DNA of 64,000 nt from assembly GCA_963989385.1 (NCBI GenBank), contig OZ022502.1:51763454-51827453 (forward strand). Reading direction: 5' to 3'. The position numbers and the translations under genes are program-made. The notes beneath the pieces were generated by a model. The model made no database searches. It saw only the letters and a program-made list of their open reading frames with translations, and was not told where the DNA came from. Every line of letters starts with the position of its first letter. The stretch's first letter is position 1. This document shows positions 9,994 to 21,444 of the stretch, piece by piece. The stretch comes from Ctena decussata. Its lineage: Eukaryota; Mollusca; Bivalvia; Lucinida; Lucinidae.

Positions 9994-12900
9994 ACAAACT
10001 TTTCTCCACAACAACAATGTGTCAAACGCCTCTGAACCAGCAAAAAGCTTGTCTTTTTCCCCCTTTTTTTAAACATTTCATGAACCGTGTTCGAAAAAGT
10101 AACAAAATGTCTCAAAAAAGCTCAGCCGTTCGCGAATTTCACAATAACCTGACTATTAGATTTTGCTTTCCAAAATGCGCTTTGATTAAATATGAAAGCG
10201 GCGTGCAACAAATTGATTTAAACTAAGATATTTGAAAACAAGAAAAACTGATAACTGATCATCTATATAAGCCATCATACTTATCACTTTTTCTAATCAA
10301 ACATTTGAATACAAGAATCAAAAGTGCGTAAATAAACAAAGTAGATAATTTTTCTTGTTGACGTTCGAACTTAAGTAAAACTCTAGATTGTGAATTAAGA
10401 TACCTTCATAAAATATGCTGTCTCCCTATATCTCCATTTCACAAACAAAATATTTACTGATTTTTGTTATATCTAAATTTTTCATATAGGTTCCCAGAAA
10501 ACATCGCAGTTTAAATCACATACAAACTGAAGTCATAGTAATTTCTGCGACTGATATGCAAATTAGCGAAATCTGTGATTAAACAGAGAGCATTCTCACT
10601 CTAGCACATACTCGTGACATCAAGTGACATGTTTTATGCAATCATGTGATTTCAATCGCAATCCCGTTTTCTTCCAGCTTAACTTTATAGATTATATTGC
10701 AATACACCAAAATCCAATGACCAACGGTCGAATCTTACTGTTTAAATATTATAGTATATCTACATTTTGTCAAAATATGTTTCGTAAGGATGAAAAATAG
10801 TACATTTTTAAAACTTGACGTTGAAAAAGCTGGTAAAGTCACAAGCTTGTCTCTGATCTAAAATTATTCTCTTTGGGCTGCTACTGAACATGATTACAAA
10901 ATGTTAAAGAAGTCATCTTAACGAGTTGAGCTATAGAATATACTACAAGTATACTCTCTATGCGGAGAAAAAACAATGATTACAAATGTTGCATTTAACC
11001 GGCAAATGCATAGCATTGTCGAAGAATAAATAGTTTAACTAACATAGCTTTGACTGTACACAGCTCTTGATTAGTAACACAGAATCATACTCAACTTTGA
11101 TGAGCTTTATGTTGCCTGCATCTGATGTCTGTAGTTTCAGAGCTTCTGTTGTGGACGAACATAAAGGCTGTATACAAATGATTGTATAAGTTTTGATGCT
11201 TGTTATCAAATCCTGTTCACCATTTTGTACTCTGTAAATGTTATGCATGTAATTTACGTGAAATAAATATTGTTTAAACCAAATGATCTTGTAGCTAGCA
11301 ACTGGACAGAGCCATCAGCTGACTGGAACTGAATGAGTTTTTGCGGATGTCTTCCAAAAAAATCTGCTTGCAGAGGATCGTAATACTAGTTGGCGCTCTA
11401 TTTTCCTGAAAACTGAACTGAAATTATTGAACTGTTAAAATGTGAACCGTCAAAAGCCCTGACAAGGACTAATCAAAATCGAAGGGCTGTTGATGAACGG
11501 CCCGTTATTCGAAAATTAGGTTGGTTTACCTGTTTGAAAAGAACACGAGTTGTTAATTGTCTATATAATATTGGCAGATGAGAAACCAGAAACGGAAATT
11601 TGTCTTTCATAAATATGTTCCCCCAAAATTTTAGGCAATTATATAGGACTCATTTCAAGCACATCAACCAACGTTTCAACACCAAACGTGAGGGTTAAAC
11701 CGCTTTTTGTATTTGTGTTTAAACGCTTTGACTGTTAGGACTATGAAGACCAACGTATATCTGTAAATGAACTTTCATTTTAGTAAAAGTTGTTGCAGCC
11801 TCAGTTTCCTTTCCAGATCAGACAATTTCTACAACAGAACAGAAATCAAAAAGATATATGAACTCTTAAGAATTTATAGTACCAATATCACTTCTGGGTG
11901 TAGCTGCCAAATCCAATATTACTAGATGAAATGAGTTGTAAGATATTATACTTATCTTTTTACATGATGCATGTCACCTTAAACAAACAAAAAATGAAAA
12001 TACTAGAATCTCAAAGCGAAGGAATTTCCTGAATCCTGTTTCAATCAACCAATCTCTTCATGTGTTAGTCGGTTTTCACAAAACTAGAATTTTGTTTTCC
12101 ATGACCAAAAAAAACTGCCACCCTATATTTCTTACATTAATTCAGCTGCAAAACACTGAGGCAGAAGTACATGCATTGGGCTGCAATGTGCCTCCATGAA
12201 CATGCTCAGAATCTTTGAGAAATGTATTAATAATTCCAACTGCCCATGTTGGTGGCCTTGGAAAGCAGTGAAACTTATCATGACAAATATTAAACTTTCT
12301 AAACTCGCCTAAATGAGGCGTAACCGACAATGTGTGGACCAGAAATAAAATATTTGATACCATTAAATCCATCATTTTAGAAGTATGCAAAAGGAGATCT
12401 CTACCGATTCGCATTTTTTTTTTTTGATGAAATTGTCTACCTTGATACAGCGCCCCTAGCGGTAAATGGAAGTCACTTTATCATGTACTTTTATCAAATC
12501 AAATATAAAAACATCTAATTGGTAAATTCTAAAATGCACGTTGCACTTGCGGTAATTAAGAAAAATATAGGTCTACTTAACTTTGTAGCCGCTTCATATA
12601 ATCAGCTTTAAAAACAGTAGACCCTCCAGAGCTGCTCATTCGTCAGTGTAGAATTGATCTTGTATTTATCTACTGACGCGGACTGTCGCTGAAACTTCGT
12701 TGGCGGCTAGCGTATTCCTGAAACACTGAACTGAAACTAGTTGAACTTCGCATGAGCGCATGGCCTCTAAGAACTAAAATAAACTGGCAAACGTCTGCTA
12801 AAAGATCCACGGTGACTCAAAGGAGGGAGTAAGTTACCAGTCTTAAAATGAACTATTAATATTACTAAATACAACGGCTAAAATACAGTTATACCTTATG

Positions 12901-13073
12901 TAAGCATAAGAATTAAAATCTAATCTAAATTGTGAGAACTACAAAATAGACGTGTATGAAACCGGACTCCTGATTTTGCAAATAAATATCGCCACAAGTA
13001 CCATAACTAGCGCATGTAAAGGGATACCTTTGCCAATTATCCTAAGACACTAATAGCTGAAAACTCAATTTTT
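9994..13073. other. Long stretch without a recognised gene
   Basis: Mostly AT-rich unique-looking sequence. A loosely related pair is visible: TTGGCG...TCCTGAAA-ACTGAACTGAAA blocks at about 11390-11425 and 12700-12745. The minus-strand frame 12142-12414 (90 codons) shows no known domain and is not called. Confidence 0.5.
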
Positions 13074-13101
13074 TTTTTGGGTAGGGGGGGGGGGGGGGGG
13101 G
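13073..13101 (+). repeat. T-run followed by G-run
   Basis: A T-run, then GGGTA and about 18 G in a row. The G-run could form a G-quadruplex on the plus strand in principle. No flanking element was identified. Confidence 0.85.
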
Positions 13102-13320
13102 AAATAAACAAAATCCGACCTAGCCAAACTGCAAACAGTACAGGTCCTGGTCTGAGATTCCCATAGGAACAGACTGATCCGCTGATCTAGGTCTACAATT
13201 TTACCCAAATGCTTAACGCCATTAAAATAAAGAACAATCTTTCAGAGATCTTTCGAAGTAATTTAAAGAAGTTATAAAAACTTACAAATAGTTATACCAA
13301 CGAAAACCAAAGGCTAAAAC

Positions 13321-13533
13321 ATTTCAGAAACAAAACAAAATACACAGACCTGTCTCAACGTAGCGAAGCGGTCGACTGACTAAAACACTCAAAACAATCA
13401 TTTTAAAAGACTAGCAAAATCGTGCAATAAGAAACTCACTCATATCTCATGTTACTGAATACAGAAAAACGTGAAACAGACTGAAACAATATCGTACATA
13501 TTACTATAAAAGACTGACCGAAAAGAAATGGAT
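13321..13533 (+). repeat. 213-bp duplicated segment, copy C
   Basis: It matches 7826-8038 base for base except for a few substitutions (for example CATGTTACTG here against CATGATACTG). The match stops at GAAATGGAT, after which the two loci diverge. Confidence 0.9.
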
Positions 13534-13581
13534 GTATCGCTGTATCTCGTCCTCGGTATTGCAACTTGGTTTTCCGGTTTT

Positions 13582-13584
<3 letters not shown>

Positions 13585-13642
<58 letters not shown>
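13585..13642. repeat. (TG)n microsatellite
   Basis: About 29 TG dinucleotides. The open frames spanning it on both strands are dinucleotide artefacts. Confidence 0.98.
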
Positions 13643-13644
<2 letters not shown>

Positions 13645-14012
13645 CTTTTAGTCACGCCCAGTGCAGTACGAATCGAAAAAAATAATAAGACTTTTGTATG
13701 TATTGCCTTCTGTACCACATGCATGGCAGAACAAGGAAGGTGCAACTACTTATTCTTCATATGCGGCGTTTGATGAGTATTATAGGGAATGAAATATCTG
13801 CAAAACAGAAAATTCCTATATATGATGCGCACCACAACTAAAAGTCCCTTTAGAGAGTTGGTGATGGTGTAAAGCTACGTTCGAGTCAAGAGAGATGCCA
13901 GGACTATACTGATACCGTTTTATTAGCAACGATGGGCAATGGACTAAGATTGTACACACACAAATATAATCGCTAGAAGTCATTTGCACTCTGCTCAACT
14001 TGCACAATCTAG
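13643..14012. other. 5' flank of the LINE
   Basis: No reverse-transcriptase remnant could be read upstream of the in-frame stop at 14010-14012, so the LINE homology appears to begin close to 14013. This suggests 5' truncation on insertion. Confidence 0.5.
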
Positions 14013-14030
14013 CCTGATCTTATACGTCTG

Positions 14031-15095
14031 GTGTTTACGGTAAACGATGAGAACATTTCGTATACAGTGCAATATAAATATTTGGGGATAGTCTTATCAG
14101 AACATCTAGATTTCGCAATAACTGCTAAACACGTCGCACAGTCTGCAAACCGTGCACTTGGACTTTTAATAGCTAAATCAAAAGCATTTGGTGGTATTCA
14201 GTATGGTCCTTTCACAAAGCTTTATGAGTCAGTTGTTTGCCCGGTTATATCGTATGGTGCTGCGATCTGGGGCACCCAGTCCTATAGCTGCATTAATGCT
14301 GTACAACATAGAGCTGCGAGATATTTTCTAAATGTAGGAAGGTATACACCCAACGCAGCAGTTAATGGAGATATAGGATGGACGCCCATGATCACAAAGT
14401 GTTGGAAGTCTGTGTTATCATTCTGGTGTCGCTGTATAAATATGGACGCAACAAGGCTGAACAGGAAAATATTCTGCTGGTCAAATTCAAAAGTAAGTAC
14501 CAGATGTAAAAACTGGAATTTCAGGGTAGGTCAGAAATTGACAGAGTCCAATTTTCACATTTATAATAACATAAATCAAACCATTAATAAGACCAATATT
14601 TTAAATAACGTTTTGCCTTTCATTACGCAAGAATATATAAATCAGTGGGCAGTAAATGGCAATAGTTCACGTTCGGGAGTTGGAGGGAATAAACTTCGAT
14701 TATACAGAACCTTTAAGCAGGATTTTGTAGTTGAAGAATATTGTACAAGGATATTTAATAGGTCTCATAGAGGGGCTTTAGCTAAATTTAGAAGTGGAAC
14801 CGCCCCGATTGCACTTGAAACTGGCCGCTATAATGGCTTAGAAGTTAGTGAAAGAAAATGCTTTAGCTGTAGGAATGCTGTTGAGGATGAAATCCATGTT
14901 TTATTACATTGTCCGCTGTACACTGAGTTCCGAAATGAGCTGTTTATTGAAGCTGAGCTTATACTAAATGGTTTTCAGAACTTAAATGATATTGAAAAAG
15001 TATCTTTTATTTTAGCTAATCCTTCCATAGTCAAGATAAGTGCCAAAACCTGTTATTTGATTTTAAACAAAAGGCGTAGTCTGCTGTACAGTTGA
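14031..15095 (+). pseudogene. LINE ORF2 C-terminus (RT thumb and zinc knuckle)
   Basis: About 354 codons are open, with no ATG at the 5' edge; the frame actually opens after the stop at 14010-14012, so the GTG at 14031 is not a real start. Residues 16-22 (YKYLGIV) and the following helix-rich stretch with SYGAAIWG at 74-81 match the C-terminal side of non-LTR reverse transcriptases. Residues 277-294 form C-x2-C-x8-H-x4-C, the C-terminal zinc knuckle of many LINE ORF2 proteins. The YADD catalytic motif would lie upstream and is missing. The frame is undamaged for over 1 kb, which suggests a fairly recent insertion. In its source element this protein would copy the element's RNA into the chromosome by target-primed reverse transcription. 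The exact clade (CR1- or Jockey-like) is uncertain. Confidence 0.85.
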
Positions 15096-15159
15096 TGTAA
15101 ATATGTATATTGTGTACCATATTTTTATAAGTGTCCATTTAAATGTAAAAAGCTGTCTG

Positions 15160-15730
15160 TTATTTACAATACTAACTGCTGTTTTGCCCCGGTGGTGCGG
15201 TTGATACCCAATGCTGAGTCCATGATCGGGTCCATGCTGTTTGGACATGGGCTCCGCCACATGTTCCCTGTTATCATGGACTCAGCGTGGGGTATCAGGG
15301 AGGATTTACCACTGGGACAGTATACATTTCAACGGACACGATTATCTCTTTTAGTGCAGATTAAAGTTGCAATTTCATTTTATCTGTTGCTCTGGTCCCT
15401 GTGCTGCATTTGATATCCCATGCCGTGTCCGGATCCGGCAACATGCTGTGTGAATATTGGTTCCACCGCGTGTTCCCGGTTATCCGGACTCGGCATGGGG
15501 TATCGAGGGAAGGTAGCGCATGCAGGGCACTAATTTATGGTATGTTTTAGAGTGATAATGGCTCATAGATAATGCGTGTCGCTTTTTTATCATACTAATT
15601 GCTGTTTTGTCCCAGTACTGCATTTAATACTCCAGGCTGAGTCTGGAAGCGTAGACTTGCTGGTTGGATAACCGTCTTCCTTGGCTCAGTGTGGGGTATT
15701 TAGGGGATGTAGTGCTGGTGCAGGACACAA
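15160..15730 (+). repeat. Three tandem diverged hairpin units in the LINE 3' UTR
   Basis: Three units about 205-215 bp apart share a lead-in of the TACTAAnTGCTGTTTTG type and a long stem. Unit 1 stem arms are 15203-15226 and 15273-15296 (24 bp, 22 Watson-Crick). Unit 2 arms are 15412-15434 and 15482-15504 (23 bp, 21 Watson-Crick). Unit 3 arms are 15626-15646 and 15680-15700 (21 bp, 15 Watson-Crick). Stem tips differ between units but change on both arms together (CCATGAT with ATCATGG; CCGGAT with ATCCGG). The non-Watson-Crick pairs include six G-U wobbles in plus-strand RNA and no A-C. Confidence 0.85.
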
Positions 15731-15892
15731 GAACAGACACATTTTAGAGCGATCGTCTCTCATAGCTCAATATTGAGTCGCAATTTTACATCTTATATCG
15801 ATTTTTTTAACTGTGTTTATGTACATGTAAAATTGGTGAGACGTTAATAAAATTATCTTATCTTATCTTATCTTATACTGTTCGTATATCTT

Positions 15893-16325
15893 TTTAATTT
15901 ATGACATTGCATCTGAGAGTGTATTAAAGCCATGCATTAAAAACGATAATCAACTAGTGGATTAAATATGCAAATTACGTCGTAACCGTTATGCGTTGAC
16001 GCCCATAAAAAGTCGCGTTTTCTAATGGCAAATCGTGACGTTTTAGTGCGAAATTTGCTAACAAAATGCGATTTTAATGTCATATGATAAATAGAATACT
16101 GGGACATGTTAAATAAAAGATCTTGCATTCGTTCTCTTGTATTATTAAACTCGGTGGGTAAACCCGATAAGATGCTCGGCATAGCCTCGCATCTTATCTT
16201 TTTCCCCAACTCGTTTAATAAGTTCAATAATACATGAGGACTCATGTAAGCTCCTCTGTTTAACATGTCCGAGTATTTGGATACGTTAAGGTACTTGATA
16301 AAGGACATGAGAATGTTTTTGACAT
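15893..16325. mobile_element. Foldback-core element, GACGTCATATGATAAA family, copy 1
   Basis: It shares block order with 40818-41170 in the opposite orientation: CTGAGAGTGTATTAAAGCC, AAATATGCAAATTACGTCG, GTTGACGCCCATAA, TCATATGATAAATAGAAT, and a palindromic core reading AAGATGCTCGGCATAGCCTCGCATCTT. No coding frame survives. The 123-codon minus-strand frame here is palindrome read-through. Confidence 0.7.
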
Positions 16326-17253
16326 GAAATCGAAACTGAAAGACCTGATCCGTCTCAAATTATCCTTCAATTGTTTCGTCAAAATTACTGAGTAATTATA
16401 TTGTCAGATGGCTTATTTCTGCCTATTTTGACAATAAACAAACGACAATTTCATTGGTGTGTTTCATTGATATATCCAGACAGACAAAACAGTTCAATGA
16501 CAATTAGATAAGTCTGGGACCATTGGGTTATACAAAAAACTTGTACTATACACACTAACCATATAGATAATACCATAGAGAATACCATGTTAGTGTCTTC
16601 TGATATCAGATTTGAATTTCTGAAACAGTGTAGTTGAGTTACAACATATTTCATTGCAACAAAAAATTTAAGCAATTGGGTCGGACCACAAGTTCTAACA
16701 ACATTAGTTACGGTCCTCCCCACTTAGGATGGGCGAGGCTTGTTGAAGCATCCAAAAATGTTTCTGGTCGGACCTCATAAACTTGGTTTCAAAAGACACT
16801 AGTACGGTTCTCTATTTAACAAGTATTTAAAAGACCTTCATGCGTTTAAACGTATCAAGCAAATGAAAATGAAAGGCAATTTTCCAAACTTGCTTACGCC
16901 GAGACATACGCGATAACGTGATTCGGTGACGTCATTTGACTGATTGGACCTTGTTATCACGTCCAACGTAACTGAGTAGACAACCGCCTTCAGAGATCGC
17001 TTCTAACGGCAGTTTATTACATGTATATCATTCACACAAGCGCAGTTCTACACTGACATGACATCACATTATGTTATCGTACGCTTGTTATCAGGTAGCA
17101 TTTTTGTGGCGAATGCAACGTGATGAGAAATTCGTAAAGTCAGCCTGTAAGCACAGTTGAAACAAATCAAATGCAGTAAGATTCCCCCTAATGAGCTTTT
17201 ATGCCACAAATAAGGCTTTCGGGTAACTTTTACTACCGATATTAGTATCCTCA
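16326..17253. other. Unannotated spacer
   Basis: No recognised gene, RNA or element boundary. Confidence 0.5.
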
Positions 17254-17255
17254 TA

Positions 17256-18122
17256 CGAGGGTCATCCAAAAAGTTCTGTCACTGGCTTATATCTCGAAAA
17301 CGAAAAGTGCTATTCACCTAAGATAAAAACCATTTAGAAACCCTGTTTTTTATCACATAGCTGTAAAATACTGATTCTTGTATCAATGACATAACATTCA
17401 CAATCTGCATCAAAAGAAGGGTACCCTCACCCTACTGGCAAATTTGTAGATGCAACTCCGGCAATAATCAATGAAGGGGTGTCTATTATCGCTGACCGGT
17501 GCCTAAGCTATCTCAGGTGCTAATAAACACAACGTAAAAATCTCCAAGTGCTTCTGTCCATTTTAAAGAGTTTACAGCATTTCGTAACCTAAACTTTATG
17601 CAAACAACGCCATAGGAAAATCGACTAGGTCATGTTATAAGTTCAAAAGCTTCATAAACGTATAATATGACAATGTGTTCTCAATCAAAATTTCAGAAAA
17701 GATCCCTAAAATGAAGGCACAGCGGGTCCTTGAAAATCACGTGACTGTGAATTTCACCATATTTCATATATCAATATTTTGCATCGCATATAATTAACAG
17801 AAGTCGCTGATTTTTATGTAGTGTCCCACAAAATGCAATAGACAGCAACCCTGAAAATTTCAGAATCCTGCGATATGTAATTGACGAGATATGCAGCATG
17901 AAGCAAGCCAGCAGAAGAACAAAAATCGTGGAAATAGGCCAGTGTCAAATATAAGGTCTGTATCTGAACTTATAACTAAACCAGATGGCATGTTTTCACC
18001 ATTTACCTGATATCAGTATGAAGATATAAGATTGTTCTTTTGATTGTTGCAAACCGTGGTAAGCTATCACGTCCGTGGGCAAAGTTATGAGTCCAGTGAC
18101 AGAACTTTTTGGACGACCCTCG
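17256..18122. mobile_element. Non-autonomous mariner-like element
   Basis: A 30-bp terminal inverted repeat starting CGAGGGTCATCCAAAAAGTT (17256-17285) has its mirror at 18093-18122 with one mismatch. Each end abuts a TA dinucleotide (17254-17255 and 18123-18124), the expected Tc1/mariner target duplication. CGAGGGTC...CAAAAAGTTC is typical of mariner termini. At 867 bp it is shorter than a full mariner (about 1.3 kb) and no transposase frame or D,D34D stretch is readable, so it must depend on a transposase encoded elsewhere. Confidence 0.9.
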
Positions 18123-18194
18123 TATCAGAACGACAGGAGGATGATAATGGGAGGATGACAATTAAAGGCTGTGTGCAACGTAACCCGTTGATTT

Positions 18195-18270
18195 GCGCCT
18201 TCAGCGGGAATTGAACCTTGGATTGTTAGCTGAGCAATCCAGTGTTTATCCCACTGAGCTACTTGGGCTC
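18195..18270 (-). ncRNA. tRNA-like sequence (SINE head or tRNA pseudogene)
   Basis: On the minus strand an A box, TAGCTCAGTGG (18251-18261), and a B box, GGTTCAATTCC (18207-18217), are spaced as in a tRNA within 76 nt. The anticodon arm has an enlarged loop and the acceptor arms do not pair, so it is not a functional tRNA gene. It most likely derives from an RNA-polymerase-III SINE. Confidence 0.7.
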
Positions 18271-19001
18271 ACTCAGGCAAAATGTGCTTTATTAATTTAT
18301 TTATTTATTTTATACGTACAAACGCTTAAATATAATCCTTTGCGAACCATTTTGGCTAAATTTCAGAGAGGACTGGAAAATTAATTACTTGCAAATGCGT
18401 TTCTTCTGTTACATAGTTTCTCATTTCCTGACAATGCATGACTTATGTGACCCCACAAAAGAGCTAGTGCTCGAAGGGCAATCTTTACAGCTTTTTGGCC
18501 GAATATAGAAGTGTGAAAACGTGTTTGAGGTTTGTGGTTAAAGATAAATCTGTAGGCGAGTATACATTATTTAATACCAGCGTCTGGAAATTTAGTACTC
18601 CCTTAAAGAATTATCAGAATAAAAGTTATACGGCTATCATGCGTTTAGGGTTGTGCAGACTTTACACATAAGCATGAAGACAAAGAAAATATATATTCCA
18701 TAAGCTAGTAGCTGAAGCCTCATATATATATTCAATGTTTTAATACTTTGTGCTCTTTTTATTAAATTGCAATTTCCCTTGAATAAAGATCTACGTACAC
18801 GTGCAGTATTGTACTAAATACACTAATTATACACTGCACGATGAAAATTCAAAATTAGATTCTCGAGCTTTTAGTTCAACACCGACCACTTGCGAACATC
18901 TGAAATACATTATTATCCTATGCCCCTTTCTGCACTTGCATGTAAATGCATGGACTACTGTTAATGCACTAATGTCGAATCATAGTACATACATTTTCAT
19001 G
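18271..19001. other. Unannotated spacer
   Basis: A short (TTTA)n patch occurs at about 18291-18311. Nothing else was recognised. Confidence 0.45.
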
Positions 19002-19236
19002 TTTAACCCATTGCATTCTGGGTATTTTTTGTCGTCTGCTGAAATTGTCGTCTGCCTCAAAAATCAAGAAGATTTTGACATGATTGGTCCATTATCTCTT
19101 GTAGTAATGATGTCTAGGCAGCAAACAGTTTGGATCTCAGATCAGGCCCCACATTTGTGCATTTGTGGGGCCAGATCTGGATCCAAACTGTTTGCTCAGA
19201 TACCCTTAAAGGGTATCCCGCATAGAATGGGTTAAA
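19002..19236. mobile_element. TTTAACCCATT-TIR MITE with internal hairpin
   Basis: The outer inverted ends are TTTAACCCATT and AATGGGTTAAAA. Within lies a strong hairpin (about 19120-19198) with arms GCAAACAGTTTGGATC and its complement, and an inner GGCCCCACA/TGTGGGGCC stem. A related element with the same outer ends lies at 57263-57477. Confidence 0.7.
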
Positions 19237-19279
19237 ATAAGGGGTCTGATATGTGTTTACCGGATTAGTTATTTCGGGG

Positions 19280-19690
19280 TTGCTGCTACCAGTCGACTGG
19301 CAATAGCGATATAACGCTAAAATCACTACTGACAGTTGACAAGTAATAGCCATTTTACGTTGAAATGGCTGTTGGCAGTCGACTGGTAATAGCGATTTCT
19401 TGTTAAAATCGATGGCGTTTTAAACGCCTGTTGTTGCTAACAGTCGACTGCTGGTAACAGTGATTTTGACGTAAAATGGCTATAACCAGTTGACTGTCAA
19501 TAGCAATATCAAAGTAGCATGCCTTTTACCAGTAAGCTGGTACTAGACCTTTGCTTTTTTACAGTAATTTAGCGACTTTAACGTAAAATGGCTATTCCAA
19601 GTCGACTAGTACATGTAACAGTGACTTTCACGTGAAATGGCTATAAACAGTTAGCTGATACTAGACCTTTCATGTTTATTTTCAGAAATT
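19280..19690. repeat. Degenerate tandem array around AGTCGACT palindromes
   Basis: Eight AGTNNNCT-type palindromes, most of them AGTCGACT or one change away, occur near 19291, 19333, 19377, 19442, 19488, 19531, 19600 and 19649. They alternate with ACGTnAAATGGCTAT blocks. Spacing ranges from 42 to 69 bp. Confidence 0.65.
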
Positions 19691-19714
19691 TTCTGCATTT
19701 AAGATGAGAAGGTA

Positions 19715-19850
19715 CACTGTCAGAGGAAGGGAGTACCTCTCCCATTTCTCATATTTATCTCCCTTTTCAACAGAAGCAATTTCTTTTCCATAAGAGAATA
19801 CCTCCTTTAGAAGGGTTTGCCGTCTTCCAGGGAAGCAGGAAGTCGTGAAA
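19715..19850 (+). repeat. GGGAAGCAA-family dispersed repeat, copy 2 (partial)
   Basis: It ends with AGAAGGGTTTGCCGTCTTCC then AGGGAAGCAGGAAGT, matching the 3' blocks of the copies at 27.2 and 37.6 kb. The 5' half is diverged. Confidence 0.5.
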
Positions 19851-19951
19851 GTTTTACTTTGTAAAATTGACAGACAATATCATTGTACATCCGGTTGTCT
19901 TGATGCAAACTGTGACTACCCTTATCAGAAGCCGTGCCCTATGTATCTAGC

Positions 19952-20165
19952 TGAGCCGCGAGATGACAAAACCAACAAAGTGGCATGTGCGCCTAGCGAA
20001 GACTCAGATCTGCCTGGGCACCCGCCAATCAAATGTGCCGTGCATTTTTATGGCAGCTAAGTGCGGGCACAAAAGACAATGATCCTACTGGGCGGATAGC
20101 CAGGCTTATCTGAGTCTTTGCTGCGCGAACATGCCACTTTGTTGATTTTGTCCTGTCGCGGCTCA
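19952..20165. mobile_element. Foldback MITE, TGAGCCGCGACA family, copy 2
   Basis: TGAGCCGCGAGATGACAAAA opens it and a mirrored TTTGTCCTGTCGCGGCTCA closes it. The interior carries the family's GACTCAGAT...TGCCTGGGC block. Confidence 0.8.
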
Positions 20166-21169
20166 TTTGTCCGGAATTAGTGCATTATCAGGATCCAGTT
20201 CCTTACCAGTTCTTAACTTACGAGACCCAGCATGAAAGCATGAAAGCTAGTAACAGAAACTTGGCCGAAAATAGTTTTGAGGTATGTGTTTAAATATAGT
20301 TTTCTGAATATAGTTTTAATCATGCATTATTCAGACCAACCGCCTGGAAAGTAAGAACTCACTTAAGGTGATAGCAGCAGCAATTATCCGATAGAAAATA
20401 AAACCCATTTATGTCCAATGGACTATTCTATTCTTATCAAATGGATTAGTTCATTTGTCAATTACGGGGGTCTGGTTTAGTTTTTTTTTATTATTTTATT
20501 TTACTTTAAGGAGAAATACCAAATAGTCTTATACAAATAGTGTAGACCCTGATCTGACGCCGCATCTTGCGGCATCTGCTCTGGGTCTGCCCTAATTGCA
20601 AATTAATGACCTTTTCATGGGACGCTAGGCAACAAATTGATATTGTTACAGGTTAATATAGATAGCTACAGTGTCACTGTTTCTCAGGCGCCAATTCTAA
20701 GTAAACCAAATACCGAAGCCTTGCACCCTACATTATACCACAAATATAATGCTCTCTCTTTTTACGGTTTTGAGGAATCAAATTCAAAATAACGACGATT
20801 GATTTTGCGATACCGATATGTTTGTTGGATGGCTGAAACTTTCGTCATCAAACTAATGCTAACAGAAACTTGAAAGTAGGTTAATGAACCTAATCTTCCT
20901 GCAAACTCAATTAGCACGCAAATAATCACTTATGAAAACATATCCTTCTTCGCAAATAATGGATCAGAAGGAAAAAGAAGCGTATCATTACGCAAGTTTG
21001 TAAATTACCATCTATTTTGTCTACTTCACTATTGAAATGTATATTGATTGCAGACTGACTGAACCAGAAACGCAAATCTATTATAGAAGAGGTGGTTCAG
21101 GATACCGTTTCCATCACTAACTTACTAACAAAGAATTCAGCAATTTGCTTGTTTTTTACGGGGAGCACA
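20166..21169. other. Mixed diverged repeats, no gene
   Basis: It includes a CCCATTTATGTCC...ATGGACTATT stretch resembling the TTAACCCATT elements, and a block (about 20740-20960) related to 4899-5330. Confidence 0.45.
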
Positions 21170-21275
21170 ATTTATGACTTCCTGTTTGCTTCCCTATAAG
21201 CGATAAAACCTTCCAAAAAGGGATTTACTCTAATCAAAGACAGGGGAGCAAATTCTGTTATACTTTAAGGGTTAA
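21170..21275 (-). repeat. GGGAAGCAA-family dispersed repeat, copy 3 (partial)
   Basis: In reverse orientation it shows TGACTTCCTGTTTGCTTCCC followed by ACCTTCCAAAAAGGG, the mirror of the family 3' end. Confidence 0.5.
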
Positions 21276-21290
21276 TTAGGGGATAACTGT

Positions 21291-21432
21291 ATTCAAAATT
21301 GTCATTTGGGGAGGTAAATCGTCGGTTTTATTGTAGCGAATTTCGTTTTACGGCGACGCGCCAGCGGAGCCGTAAAACGGAATTTGCGACCATAAAACCG
21401 ACGATTTACCTCCCCAAATGACAATTTTCAAT
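21291..21432. mobile_element. Long perfect-type foldback (palindrome)
   Basis: Arms of about 62 bp, opening ATTCAAAATTGTCATTTGGG and closing with its complement, pair almost throughout around a GC-rich centre (GACGCGCCAGCGGAGC). No loop-encoded gene. It directly abuts the CCCCATTCTAATGCAC end of the next element. Confidence 0.85.
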
Positions 21433-21444
21433 ATAGTTCTCCCC

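Larger units (their letters stand above)
14013..15877 (+). mobile_element. 5'-truncated non-LTR retrotransposon (LINE)
   Basis: The insertion contains the C-terminal half of a reverse-transcriptase ORF, a 3' UTR of about 780 bp with three hairpin units, and a 3' tail of tandem pentamers (four TTATC-type repeats at about 15852-15876) in place of poly-A. Simple-repeat tails are known in CR1, L2 and I-like clades. No target-site duplication was recognised. The catalytic RT motifs and endonuclease are absent, so the copy cannot be autonomous. Confidence 0.85.

Noticed and set aside
12142..12414. Minus-strand 90-codon frame
   Set aside because: Composition is protein-like, but no domain, splice site or second exon could be found.
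18195..18270. Functional tRNA gene
   Set aside because: A and B boxes are present, but the acceptor arms do not pair and the anticodon loop is too large.
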